A program made the position numbers and the translations under genes. The notes beneath the pieces were generated by a model. The model did no database searches, was not told the origin of the DNA, and saw only the letters and a program-made list of their open reading frames with translations. A stretch of 64,000 bases of DNA, taken from the NCBI RefSeq assembly GCF_000234665.1, contig NC_018333.1:495001-559000 (forward strand), written 5' to 3'. This document shows, piece by piece, positions 11,507 through 21,800 of this stretch. Position 1 is the stretch's first letter. Each line of letters begins with the position of its first letter. This stretch comes from Leishmania mexicana MHOM/GT/2001/U1103 (lineage: Eukaryota; Euglenozoa; Kinetoplastea; Trypanosomatida; Trypanosomatidae).

Positions 11507-12457
11507 ATGCCTGCGCCTGTCAGTCTCCGTCTGCCTCTCACAGCGCTGTGCCTCCTGGTGCTCAGCTCTGCGCTGTGCGTGACTGAGGTACTCGGATGGG
11601 GCTGCGTGGGCCACATGCTCTTCGCCGAGATCGCGCGCCGCCAGCTGGACGATAAAAACAAGGAAAAGATTCAGGTGATGGCGGCAGTATTTTCGGACAA
11701 CGGTCCGTTCCCGACGTCCCCGGACATGGTGCAAGCGGCATGCTGGGCGGATGACGTGAAGCTTTGGCGTCAGTACGCCATGCGCACGTGGCACTATTAC
11801 GATAAGGTGTACAACCCCGAAAACATCAATATCACCGATCCGGTCGATACAGTGAACGCCCTGACCGCGAGCCGCAGTATGGTGACCTCGCTTAAGAACC
11901 CGAAAGCGCCGCTGTACTTGTTGAACTTTGCTTGGGTGAACCTGGTGCACATCTTTGGCGATCTGCATCAGCCCCTGCACACGATATCTAGGTACTCTGC
12001 CACATACCCGCACGGGGATCAAGGAGGCAACGCGGTTACGGTTCGTGCAGGCAGAAGAAAGGTGAAGCTGCATGCCCTCTGGGATAATATTTGCACTGCC
12101 ACGCCTCCACGCTACCAGCGGCCCCTCTCCTACACCGACCTCTTCGCCCTCTCTGCGACAGCGGACCGGCTGCTGGAAACTTACACGTTTTCAGAGAAGT
12201 TGCGGACACTCGTGAGCGTGAAGGCGATTCATGAGGAGAGCTACATGTTTGCGGTAAACAGCAGCTACCCCGGCGTCACACCAGGTGCGACTCTCAGTGA
12301 TGCCTACCTTGATCAATGCAAGCGTGTCGCTGAGGCTCGACTGACGCTTGGCGGATACCGCCTCGGCTACCTTCTGAATCAGCTGCTGTCGGGCATCAAT
12401 GTGGACGAGGCCGCACTGGAGGCGCACCGCGCTGCGCGTCCGAAGTGGAGCGCGTAA
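11507..12457 (+). CDS. Secreted class I (P1/S1-type) nuclease, paralog 1
   Basis: Zinc-dependent P1/S1-family nuclease of 316 residues, expected to hydrolyse single-stranded nucleic acids (and often 3'-nucleotides) outside the cell or in endosomes, feeding purine salvage. The first ~30 residues form a signal peptide (LTALCLLVLSSALC core) with probable cleavage just before WGCVGH; in this family the mature N-terminal Trp is itself a zinc ligand. Other zinc-site motifs are HIFGDLHQPLH and ALWDN. NIT and NSS are possible N-glycosylation sites. No C-terminal membrane anchor is visible, so a soluble secreted enzyme is likely. I chose the ATG at 11507 because it starts a compact signal peptide; an in-frame CTG/GTG extension to 11459 has no ATG. 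Both sides are flanked by SIDER2, and a paralog lies 2,370 bp downstream. Confidence 0.95.
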   Translation: MPAPVSLRLPLTALCLLVLSSALCVTEVLGWGCVGHMLFAEIARRQLDDKNKEKIQVMAAVFSDNGPFPTSPDMVQAACWADDVKLWRQYAMRTWHYYDKVYNPENINITDPVDTVNALTASRSMVTSLKNPKAPLYLLNFAWVNLVHIFGDLHQPLHTISRYSATYPHGDQGGNAVTVRAGRRKVKLHALWDNICTATPPRYQRPLSYTDLFALSATADRLLETYTFSEKLRTLVSVKAIHEESYMFAVNSSYPGVTPGATLSDAYLDQCKRVAEARLTLGGYRLGYLLNQLLSGINVDEAALEAHRAARPKWSA

Positions 12458-12730
12458 ACTGCGGGTGGCCAGCAGCCGCTACGGCTGGGAGGCCACTTGC
12501 ACTGAGGCGGAGTGTGTGCCTGCACCTGCACGTGTGCGAGCGTGAGTGAGCGCCGGGGCAAGCGGCGAAGGGCTGGCGTCGTGTCCCTTTTGCTCTGTGT
12601 GCATGGCCTCGGGCTATGGATCGGCAGCGAGGGGCGAGAGCGAGGAACTGCGTTGTCGTCGGCATGTGTCCGCTCTACTTCTGTGGCATGCGCAGCTGCT
12701 CACCTCTTTCCTCTCCGTGTCTGTGTGGCA
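12458..12730 (+). other. Nuclease 1 3' UTR up to the next SIDER2
   Basis: Only about 273 bp separate the stop codon from SIDER2 copy 3, so the element very probably lies inside the nuclease 3' UTR. The sequence is identical to 14828-15100 by my reading. Confidence 0.6.
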
Positions 12731-13275
12731 GCGCCTGATGACTGGGGGTGGGGTGGGGCGCACACCTCAGCGCGTCGTATCCTCAGGGCCCAGCACACCG
12801 CCTCCGCCGGGAAGCCAGGCCGCCCCTATCCATTGCCCGTGGCGAGCTGCGTCCGGCGGTGACGCGGTCACGCACCCAGGACGTGGGGAGCTGCGAGCGA
12901 TGCATCGCCGCTGATGTCTGCGGTGGGAGACTGGACGGCGTTGCATCGTCGCGGCCTGCGACAGCGAACACGTCTGCGCCACCCACATGGTGGACGAGGT
13001 GTGTGAGCGTGGCTGGCGCGTGTCCCACCCGGCCGTGACGCTGCCTCCTGGTGCGGGGAGCCGGCGCCACGGCGAGGGCGATGCGCGAGGGAGGGGTGGC
13101 GGCCGGCGGAGCGGGTGGCCGCTGTGTAGCTCGAGGCAGCGGCCGTGCTCGGGTGACGGTGTCGGCGCATTGCTGTGGCGCGTGTGGCCCCCGCTGCCTG
13201 GCGCCACGCGATGTGGCCCGTTGCATGGGACGGGGAGAGGCGGGGGTGCTGCACGGCAGCGGATGGCCATGGTGA
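12731..13275 (+). mobile_element. SIDER2-like retroposon, copy 3 (hybrid, between the nuclease genes)
   Basis: The left end has the bases of copy 4 (T at 12754, A at 12762 and the same upstream flank). The right end has the bases and deletion of copy 2 (G at 13164, short 3' end). A private change lies at 13063 (G instead of T). This left-B/right-A structure is what unequal crossover between copies 2 and 4 would leave. Confidence 0.9.
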
Positions 13276-13450
13276 GGACGAGCTGATCGCTGGAGTCGAG
13301 CGAAGCGGAAGAGCAGCAGCAGAGTACCTGGAAGGCACAGCAGTGCCGTGGCTTCAACAGCTGAGGTTGTTGCTGCACCTTGGTAGATGCAGCATTATGA
13401 GTTGCGCTGAAAGGTGTGCGTTGCACGTACGCTCATGCGCTTTGCAGGTA

Positions 13451-13547
13451 GCGCCCCTCCACCCCTCCCACTGGCTGGCCGCCTCCCTCTCTCTCGCGTC
13501 TCATTTGCCTTTCTGTGGCTGTTCTCCGCTGTGTTGGGTCTCTGCAG
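13451..13547 (+). promoter_or_regulatory. Probable trans-splice acceptor for nuclease gene 2
   Basis: Exact duplicate of the tract upstream of nuclease gene 1; AG at 13546-13547. Confidence 0.55.
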
Positions 13548-13876
13548 CCGCACCTGCTCCGACACACACGCACACAAAACCCGCGTCCCTGACACCGTCT
13601 ATCCAGTGCACGACACACGCCCATACGCGCACGTGAAAAGCAAGCGACACGCTCTCCTTTGCTCTTTCCACGTGCTCCTGCTGTTTGTTGCCACCATACC
13701 CTCGACGACGCCTCGCCTGGCCATCACCCCTGTGCCACATACTCCCTGAGCGCCGTGTAGACCTCACTGGAGCGAGGCTGGCACACGCACACTGACTCAC
13801 TCCTTGCATACGTTCTCCCGCTTCAACAGTGCTGCTCTGCTCCGTTCTTGGGCGTCGTTGCGCACTGCTGCCCATC

Positions 13877-14827
13877 ATGCCTGCGCCTGTCAGTCTCCGT
13901 CTGCCTCTCACAGCGCTGTGCCTCCTGGTGCTCAGCTCTGCGCTGTGCGTGACTGAGGTACTCGGATGGGGCTGCGTGGGCCACATGCTCCTCGCTGAGA
14001 TCGCGCGCCGCCAGCTGGACATCGCGAATGAGGAAAAGATCCAGAAGATGGCGGCAGTATTTTCGGACAACGGTCCGTTCCCGATGTCCCCGAGCATGGT
14101 GCAAGCGGCATGCTGGGCGGATGACGTGAAGTTTTGGCGTCAGTACGCCATGAGCACGTGGCACTTCTACGCCGTGCCATATAACCCCGAAAACATGAAT
14201 ATCACCGATCCGGTCAATAAAGTGAACGCCGTCACTGTGTGCCTTGATATGGTGACGTCGCTTAAGAACTCGAAAGCGCCGCTGTACTTGTTGAACTTTG
14301 CTTGGGTGAACCTGGTGCACATCTTTGGCGATCTGCATCAGCCCCTGCACACGATATCTAGGTACTCTGCCACATACCCGCACGGGGATCAAGGAGGCAA
14401 CGCGGTTACGGTTCGTGTAGGCAGAAAAACGTTGAAGCTGCATGCCCTCTGGGATAATATTTGCACTGCCACGCCTCCACGCTACCAGCGGCCCCTCTCC
14501 TACACCGACCTCTTCGCCCTCTCTGTGACAGCGGACCGGCTGCTGGAAACTTACACGTTTTCAGAGAAGTTGCAGAGACTCGTGGACGTGATGGCGATTC
14601 ATGAGGAGAGCTACATGTTTGCGGTAAACAGCAGCTACCCCGGCGTCACACCAGGTGGGACTCTCAGTCGTGCCTACCTTGATCAATGCAAGCGTGTCGC
14701 TGAGGCTCGACTGACGCTTGGCGGATACCGCCTCGGCTACCTTCTGAATCAGCTGCTGTCGGGCATCAATGTGGACGAGGCCGCATTGGAGGCGCACCGC
14801 GCTGCGCGTCCGAAGTGGAGCGCGTAA
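13877..14827 (+). CDS. Secreted class I (P1/S1-type) nuclease, paralog 2
   Basis: A 316-residue paralog with the same signal peptide, WGCVGH mature start, HIFGDLHQPLH and ALWDN zinc motifs as the upstream copy, so it should be catalytically competent. By my count it differs at 33 residues, all in the mature part between the start of the first helix and about residue 260. Clusters lie around residues 46-60, 86-102, 112-130, 186-192 and 222-232. Only about 7 of 56 base differences are in codons that remain synonymous. Catalytic blocks and the last ~60 residues are unchanged apart from one silent change. The pattern suggests altered substrate or surface properties rather than decay. SIDER2 copy 4 follows about 270 bp after the stop. 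Confidence 0.95.
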   Translation: MPAPVSLRLPLTALCLLVLSSALCVTEVLGWGCVGHMLLAEIARRQLDIANEEKIQKMAAVFSDNGPFPMSPSMVQAACWADDVKFWRQYAMSTWHFYAVPYNPENMNITDPVNKVNAVTVCLDMVTSLKNSKAPLYLLNFAWVNLVHIFGDLHQPLHTISRYSATYPHGDQGGNAVTVRVGRKTLKLHALWDNICTATPPRYQRPLSYTDLFALSVTADRLLETYTFSEKLQRLVDVMAIHEESYMFAVNSSYPGVTPGGTLSRAYLDQCKRVAEARLTLGGYRLGYLLNQLLSGINVDEAALEAHRAARPKWSA

Positions 14828-15100
14828 ACTGCGGGTGGCCAGCAGCCGCTACGGCTGGGAGGCCACTTGCACTGAGGCGGAGTGTGTGCCTGCACCTGCA
14901 CGTGTGCGAGCGTGAGTGAGCGCCGGGGCAAGCGGCGAAGGGCTGGCGTCGTGTCCCTTTTGCTCTGTGTGCATGGCCTCGGGCTATGGATCGGCAGCGA
15001 GGGGCGAGAGCGAGGAACTGCGTTGTCGTCGGCATGTGTCCGCTCTACTTCTGTGGCATGCGCAGCTGCTCACCTCTTTCCTCTCCGTGTCTGTGTGGCA

Positions 15101-15662
15101 GCGCCTGATGACTGGGGGTGGGGTGGGGCGCACACCTCAGCGCGTCGTATCCTCAGGGCCCAGCACACCGCCTCCGCCGGGAAGCCAGGCCGCCCCTATC
15201 CATTGCCCGTGGCGAGCTGCGTCCGGCGGTGACGCGGTCACGCACCCAGGACGTGGGGAGCTGCGAGCGATGCATCGCCGCTGATGTCTGCGGTGGGAGA
15301 CTGGACGGCGTTGCATCGTCGCGGCCTGCGACAGCGAACACGTCTGCGCCACCCACATGGTGGACGAGGTGTGTGAGCGTGGCTGGCGCGTGTCCCACCC
15401 GGCCGTGACGCTGCCTCCTGGTGCGGGGAGCCTGCGCCACGGCGAGGGCGATGCGCGAGGGAGGGGTGGCGGCCGGCGGAGCGGGTGGCCGCTGTGTAGC
15501 TCGAGGCAGCGGCCGTGCTCGGGTGACGGTGTCAGCGCATTGCTGTGACGCGTGTGGCCCCCGCTGCCTGGCGCCACGCGACGTGGCCCGTGGCATGGGA
15601 CGGGGAGAGGCGGGGGTGCTGCGCGGAGGCGAAGTCGTGCTGCGCGGCATCGGATGAGCAAT
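15101..15662 (+). mobile_element. SIDER2-like retroposon, copy 4 (right flank of nuclease array)
   Basis: The left end is identical to copy 3. From 15534 (A) onward it matches copy 1 instead, including the ~20-bp GGAGGCGAAGTCGTGC-type segment missing in copies 2 and 3, and ends in a short AATGAAAGG tail. This is the probable original downstream (B-type) element of the locus. Confidence 0.85.
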
Positions 15663-16298
15663 GAAAGGTGCCTACGTGCGTCGCCGCTGCCCCCGGCGTG
15701 TGTGGTGTTGCGGCCTCTGTCCCGTTTTACGTTCAGTTATTATCTTTTCCTATTTATTTTTATTTTTGTGCTTCATTACTGATATGGCCTCTTTTGTGCT
15801 CTCATGTCTTTCTTCGTCTCTTCGTTGCGGAGGAGTTGTTTTTGGCACCTCTACTGCAATTTTTTGACCTCGGTGTGCGTGGCTCTTCATTGACGTGGCT
15901 GGTTTCCCGGAGGTGTTCACTTGATTTCTGTCTGATGCCCGTTCTAGCCCCACTACTGCTTTCTCATCAGTTTATAAAAAAATGCACCCGCAAATCGGCT
16001 GTCCTCACGGCTGCTTCCGTGAAGTGCTCGAGTTGACGGTGTTCGGTGGTGTGATGTGCCAGGCCTTGGCGGAAAGGCTGGTTGGACAATTAGAGGAACA
16101 GGCCCGACGGGACCGGTCCTGTGTGCGGACGCGCACCGACTCGCTGATGAAATCGATAGCGCGCTCGAGGTTGCGTGAGCGGAAGGGACGAAAGAAAGGA
16201 CAGAAACGAACAACGTAACCGTTATGATTGTTTTATTTCTCCGTGTTGCTGCTGCTGACAGCGGAACAAGCGGCAAAACCACGAGAGCGACAGCGTCG

Positions 16299-16318
16299 TG
16301 TGATCCGAAAGGATCACA
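16299..16318 (+). other. Perfect 8-bp stem-loop with GAAA tetraloop
   Basis: TGTGATCC pairs with GGATCACA around a GAAA loop (a GNRA tetraloop). No rho-type T-run follows, so a bacterial terminator reading makes no sense here; an RNA structural element in the transcript is possible. Confidence 0.6.
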
Positions 16319-16666
16319 GCGAACAAGCAAAGAGAAAGAAAAACGAGAAAGCTGATCGAAGGCGTCCACGGGGTTGTACGCTCCTCGCCGAGGATTCGAT
16401 AAGGGCACGTCGCGGCATAGAGTAAAGATGGCGACCATCTGGACTGGTGGAGGTGGTCAAGGAAAGAGCGGGGGTCCACTGGAAGCGTCGAATGTGTCGA
16501 CGGTTGCGTGTGTTAATCTTCTCTTCTCACCCTGGGTTGCATAAAAAGCTCTAGAGTGTTGGCGGCCGAGCACCCCCCCCCCTGTCCCCCATCTTTTTTG
16601 GTTCCTGCACGCTCACCGTACGCCTCTCCCCCGATGATTCTCGTTCTATTCCGCTGCACGACAGTG

Positions 16667-16684
16667 ATGGACAGTACACGGTAA
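16667..16684 (+). other. Five-codon upstream ORF abutting the next start codon
   Basis: ATG GAC AGT ACA CGG TAA ends immediately before the ATG at 16685, in the same frame. It would be in the mRNA if splicing uses the AG at 16663-16664, and removed if it uses the AG at 16672-16673. Confidence 0.45.
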
Positions 16685-18118
16685 ATGAATGGAAGAAACG
16701 CTGTCGAATTTGCTGCATCACTCGAGGCGCTTGATGTGATCTATGAGAATGCGGAGATGCTGGTGGTGAGCAAGCCCCCAGGCATCCCCATGGACGGCGA
16801 TGAAACCATATACGGCCTTACCGTAGAGTCCTTGGTGTGCAAGCACATGAAAGCCCGTGGCATCTTCGATGATACACATGCGCAGCTGCAGAAGGAGAAA
16901 AAGCGAAAGAAGCAGCTGAAGTTTGTGCATCAACTTGACTTAGGTACGAGCGGGGTACTGTGCTTGGCCTTTACTAAAGACATGGCCGCGCGGCTTGCCC
17001 ACTGCTTTGAGATGCGCACGATTCGGAAGTACTATGTTGCACTGCTGCATGGGCACTTGCCAGGCGATACAGCAGCGGCGGAGGATAGCGCCTCGAGTGA
17101 CCAGCCAGGCTCTACTTTCACGTCAGATACAAAGGCGCGTCGATCGTCGTTTGCCTCGTGGGCGAATGCGTGCAACAAGGCATGGGAAGGGTTGGGGTCC
17201 GTCCGGGGTGTTTGCTCTGCCTCCTCGAGCGGAGGATCCTTTGCAAACTTGGCAGATGGGGGTGGAGTGGCAGTGTTCCGGTACCTTCTGCAACGGCCAC
17301 AGACGACAGCATGGGAGGCGGTGGGACCGGCAAATTCCAAGGACGCGGAGGATGTCGTGCCGGTGACTGTGGTGCATCGGTATCACTCTCGTCGAAGCGG
17401 TGCTCGATCACTGACCACTGCAGGACTGGAAAATCCCGCTCCCGTGCCGGCAGACGCCGTGGAGGACCTCATCTACCGTAAGCTGTCGAAGAGCACTGCA
17501 AAGCATTCGGTCGTCTGTGTTGATCTGCCGGTCGGCTACGATTTGACGGACTCCGAGCACTTCCGAATGGCTGTCACGGCAGTGCAAAGCCGTGACGCTA
17601 CAACAAGCCTGTTGGTGCTGAAGCGCACCTACTTGGCAGCACCTCCACCAGCGGGCGGCGAGGCGCCACAGTGGGACGCAATCACTAAGGACTCCCCGTC
17701 TGTCACAAACTATCCAGTGACGCTGGTGCTGCTCGCTCCACACACGGGTCGACGGCATCAACTCCGCGTGCACTGCCGCGCCATCGGCTTCCCTATTGTT
17801 GGGGACACGTTGTACTGCACTGACCTACCATGGTGCGCCGCCTTGCCGTTAGGGCCACCTACATCCACATGGGTGACCGCCGGCGTTCGGCGCATGTACC
17901 TGCACGCATGGCGCCTGCTGCTGCCCGGCACGGTGACGCCCCGCCTCGGTGAAACTGAACGGGTGGTGCTGAAGAAAAAGCGACGTCGCGAGATCTTGGG
18001 GCTATCGGAGCAATGCGATACCTCCTCATCTGCGAGTCGCTGCGAGTGGACCGAGTTTGTGGCCTCGGTGGACTTTACCGGACTGGATCTGGAGGAGTCA
18101 GAAGAACGAGAGATGTAA
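16685..18118 (+). CDS. RluA-family RNA pseudouridine synthase (RPUSD1-like)
   Basis: Protein of 477 residues in the RluA/RsuA pseudouridine synthase superfamily, which isomerises uridine to pseudouridine in RNA. The opening [15 protein letters not shown] is the usual family start. The catalytic motif is HQLDLGTSG, with catalytic Asp at residue 85; the usual Arg of HRLD is Gln, as I recall for RPUSD1-type enzymes. [10 protein letters not shown] follows. The C-terminal family motif [10 protein letters not shown] plus GFPIVGD lies at about 353-375. A ~170-residue Ser/Ala-rich insertion separates the two halves, making it longer than typical family members. The RNA substrate cannot be told; there is no clear mitochondrial presequence. 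The ATG chosen is the first compatible with the family N-terminus and is directly preceded by a five-codon upstream ORF. Confidence 0.9.
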   Translation: MNGRNAVEFAASLEALDVIYENAEMLVVSKPPGIPMDGDETIYGLTVESLVCKHMKARGIFDDTHAQLQKEKKRKKQLKFVHQLDLGTSGVLCLAFTKDMAARLAHCFEMRTIRKYYVALLHGHLPGDTAAAEDSASSDQPGSTFTSDTKARRSSFASWANACNKAWEGLGSVRGVCSASSSGGSFANLADGGGVAVFRYLLQRPQTTAWEAVGPANSKDAEDVVPVTVVHRYHSRRSGARSLTTAGLENPAPVPADAVEDLIYRKLSKSTAKHSVVCVDLPVGYDLTDSEHFRMAVTAVQSRDATTSLLVLKRTYLAAPPPAGGEAPQWDAITKDSPSVTNYPVTLVLLAPHTGRRHQLRVHCRAIGFPIVGDTLYCTDLPWCAALPLGPPTSTWVTAGVRRMYLHAWRLLLPGTVTPRLGETERVVLKKKRRREILGLSEQCDTSSSASRCEWTEFVASVDFTGLDLEESEEREM

Positions 18119-18888
18119 GTGGTGCACCACTTGAGCCCCACAAAGACCTGCACGCGTTTTTTAGGAGTTACGCTGCGAAAGACAAAGAGGAGAGCGTGCA
18201 CTGCTGTGTGGGATTCGCATTGATGAAGCAGGGGCTCAGTGGTGCGTGCCACTCACGCTGGTGGCCGTTCAAGGCGGAATGTGGTGCCTGGTGAGACCTG
18301 TATGACTCACTTGGCGCCAATGTAAACTGCGCGCTTTGCCCCGGCGGCGAGCACTGCGGCGCCATGCAGTCGCCAGACCCAGTCTTGCGACTGGTGCCAA
18401 GCTTGCTCTTTCCTTCACGCATCAGTTACCTTCTCCTCGTACAAGAATAATAATTAAAAAACAAATTGACTTCTCTTTGCGTGTACCCCAGCGTCTGCAC
18501 CGGCAGGGCGCACACCCGTATCCTTGAAAGCCCGCACACCCGCACACCATAGAAGCACATTCCCTCACAGAGCACTGTTGCACGTTGCCTCACACACTTT
18601 TCTCTTCCCGTACGTGGCACTGGCGCGCCAACACACGTGACTACACAGGCACATGCCCGCACGTAGTCGTACTCAAGCGTAGCCTTTCGCCGCTTCCCCT
18701 CTTGTCTTGCTCCTCCTCAAAGTTGCGACGCCGTTGATCTCTCTCTTTCGTACGCCTATTCGCTTGTCCACCACTCCGTCACTGTCGCCCTCGCAGTTTG
18801 TGCGGTACTGGAGTCTCTCTCTCGTTGGCCATCTATTGGAGTGAGCACCTGCAGCACCGACTATGAGCGTCGCCGTCGCTGTGTAGGC
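18119..18888 (+). other. Intergenic
   Basis: No gene seen. A pyrimidine-rich tract at 18690-18720 and an AG at 18795-18796 (GTCGCCCTCGCAG) are candidate splice signals for the RAD17-like gene, giving a 5' UTR of about 90-170 nt. Confidence 0.5.
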
Positions 18889-21800
18889 ATGCTACATGAA
18901 GTGTACGCTCCTCGCACCGTGGCGGATGTGGCTTGGAGTCGGCAGAAGACTGTGACACTGTCCACTGTAATCCAGCAGGCACGCGGCAGAGGCAAGACTT
19001 TGCCGAGTGCAGCACCGCACATTGTCCTCCTCTACGGACCTCCCGGCTGCGGCAAGCTTGAAACCTTAAAGGTACTCCTGCGCGAGGATGCCACACTGGT
19101 GGAAGCTCCCGTGCCCACGGCCCACAGCACGTCTCGTGTCGGCCCAGGCGCAACATCGCAGTGGGCTCAGTGCTATAGCACGTCCTTTCACATCTTTCAC
19201 ACGTGCGAGGCCACCGTGCCTGCTTATGCGCAGTACTTGCATAGCGTTGTTTCCTACTGTCGAGGCCAGCTGGGTGGCGGCGAGCTGCAGCTGCCGTCTC
19301 TCACCGAATCACCGGCAAGCTGCGTGAGCAGCAGAGGCAGCAGCAGCTCCGCGGATAGCCGCGCAGGCGTCATGGGAGGAAGTGCAGGCTCGACAGAGTT
19401 GCCGACAAATCATGCGCACATCATCAAGTTCTACGGTGAGCCCGCCTCCCACGCGCTGCATCGCTGTACGCTCTTGTTCCTCAGAGAGTACGAGGAACTG
19501 CGCGCCACTGCACAGCACGAAGAGCAGGAACAGGGGCCATTCCTTCCCTCCGACACACGTGTGGGCAGACGAGAGTGTCTGATGCAGCATCTTCGCCGTA
19601 ACCTCATCTTTTTCCTTCACACCACACACGACACACACAACGATAAGCTCGACCTGAACACATCCTTCCCGTCCACGCTTCTCCAAAGCCCCACGGTGGA
19701 GCTGTTTCATTGTACACCGATAACGGAGATTAACTTGCGTAAGCGACTGCAGAGCATTTTGGGTCTCGAGGTACAGCGGCATGCGCAGAAGCGGCGGTGG
19801 GCAGCGAACACGGCCGCGATGGGCTGTTTTGCGAATTCTCTGCCATCATCATCATCTACCGCGCCACCGTCTGCGTCTCCCACGCGCGCTCGGCGTACCG
19901 CAAAGGCGAAGCGGAAGGTGCCCACACCCACATCTGCGGCTGCGACTGCTTGCACTACATCCCCGAGTGTTGATCTCATGGACCCAGAGACGTTGAACGC
20001 CATCGTGGCGGGGAGCCAGGGCGACATCCGCCAAGCCCTCCTGCAAGTACAGTGGTCGTGCCTAATACCTGCGTCGAACTCGCAAGCCCCGGCAGCACAC
20101 CAGAGCGGTGAGTCGGTCGAAGGAGCATGGGCCCAGGCAGCGCAAGCTGCCGCGACGATCTGGGTGAGACTGGAGAAACAGCGATTGGCGGCCCGCCAGG
20201 GTGTTGCGGCAGCCGGCGCCGGCGCTGCTGACGCCCGCGTGCTCTCGCTGAGTGGTACCACGGGCGTCGGACGGAGCGTCTACGCTTCGCACTCGACTCC
20301 GTGTGTATCTGCCGCTACACCTGCTTTGAGAGCATCCGGAGTAGCGCACCGCGAAGGCAAGGATGAAGAAGGCGAGATCGACAGCGAGCGTGAGAGTGAC
20401 GTTGTAGAGGAGGTAAGCTCGAAGGACTCGGGCGAGAGGGTTCAAATATTTTCTTCCTCCGAAGCCACCAGCTTTCCTGCGTCACCGACATCCCGGAATG
20501 GCGACAACAAAACACACGCCAAGGTAGGCGATGCAGCCTCCCGCAAACGGCCCCGCCAGTCGTCGTCGCCGCCCGCTATGAACATGCTTTCACTGCTTGA
20601 TTCCCAGATGGAGCCCATGCAGGCAATGGCCGATGTGGATGCCCAAAGAAGACGCGGCACAAAAAGCAGACAGGGCCGCGTTGCGCAGCGAGGCGCGGCT
20701 CCCCCGGCGACTGAGTCGCAGCAACGCACCGTCCTTCCGATGACGAGGGACGAGTACCTCGGCCTCTCTCACGCCATCGGCCGGTTGCTCACACAGAAGT
20801 ACTGCATCGATGAGGTGCTGGGCACATTAAATGTGCCACCGCGCAAGATACTGGACTACCTGACGAACAACCAAATTCGCTACTTTGGCGATGATCAACT
20901 GCCTCAGTACGCACGCTGCATCGACGCCGCGAGTGACGCGGACGCGTTGCGGGCCTCGGAGCTGAGTGGTAGCTTCGCTGGCATGCCAAACGCCGCTGCG
21001 CTGCGTGAGCGCCGTCAGCTGGCCGACCGCACCACCGCTGGCGAGAGCCTTGGCAACACGGGGCGATTAGTGGAGTCTATTGCGCTTCAGCTATGTCACC
21101 TCACGTACCGCGTGATTCAGACGGAGGTGCGCCCGCCACCAGGCTTCGTCGCGCAGGAGCCGCCGCCATACCTTCGTCTGGCTTACCCGCGCCTCCGCGA
21201 CATTTGTCATGGCGCGATGTCCTATTCGATGCGCAGAGGGGAGGGGGGCGCCGAAGCAGATTCCGCTGCCTACCTTAGTGAGCGGGAGTGGGTCCAGCTG
21301 GCACTCGCGCGGCTCGAGAGTGTGCCTGCAGTGAGCGCCCGCGAATCTTCTGCAAGCTACCGGAGCGACAGTAACCGACGACACCGTTTTGACGCCGGTG
21401 CTGGCGGCGGCTCATCGTCACATGCGACGCTCACACCACGTATCCAGACGGACGAGGTGGACGTTTTGCGTGAGGGGTTGCCTGACCTGCTGTACCGGTG
21501 CGGCAGCACCGAGGCTGTGCTGCTCGACTACTACGCCTTAGCTCCTTATATTCTGCTCACCGTGAACCCTCTGCTGCCGCCGCAGTCGGCACATGCGGAG
21601 CGCGTCCCGGCCTCCGCGGCGTTGGCGTCGCTGTCGCGGGCGTGTGAAGGGGCAGACACGACGGCGCAGAGCCCTGGCATGCGCATTGCGCCAGACGCAC
21701 CATCCCTGCCATCATCCTCATCCGGCACATCTACAGCGCCTACCGCGGCACCCCGTCGTACGGTATTTCGATTCGCATCGTCGTCCTTGTCAGCGTCGGC

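Larger units (their letters stand above)
10361..12730 (+). repeat. Tandem unit 1 (2,370 bp: SIDER2 + nuclease gene 1)
   Basis: Every shared landmark (SIDER2 start, splice region, nuclease start and stop) recurs exactly 2,370 bp downstream. Non-coding parts of the two units are almost identical; differences concentrate in the nuclease coding sequence. Confidence 0.95.
12731..15100 (+). repeat. Tandem unit 2 (2,370 bp: SIDER2 + nuclease gene 2)
   Basis: Second copy of the unit starting at 10361. Outside the coding sequence I find only one 4-base cluster of differences, near 13411-13414 versus 11041-11044. Confidence 0.95.
15663..16684 (+). other. Intergenic with unusual A-rich segment and stem-loop
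   Basis: No gene recognised. T-rich at 15727-15860, then A/G-rich at about 16180-16370, unlike neighbouring spacers. A 78-codon frame at 15982-16218 is basic and has no recognisable features. The segment ends with a C-run (16571-16581) and a five-codon upstream frame. Confidence 0.5.

Noticed and set aside
15982..16218. 78-codon open frame starting at an ATG
   Set aside because: Very basic C-terminus, no recognisable motif and no good splice tract; could be real, but the evidence is too thin to annotate.
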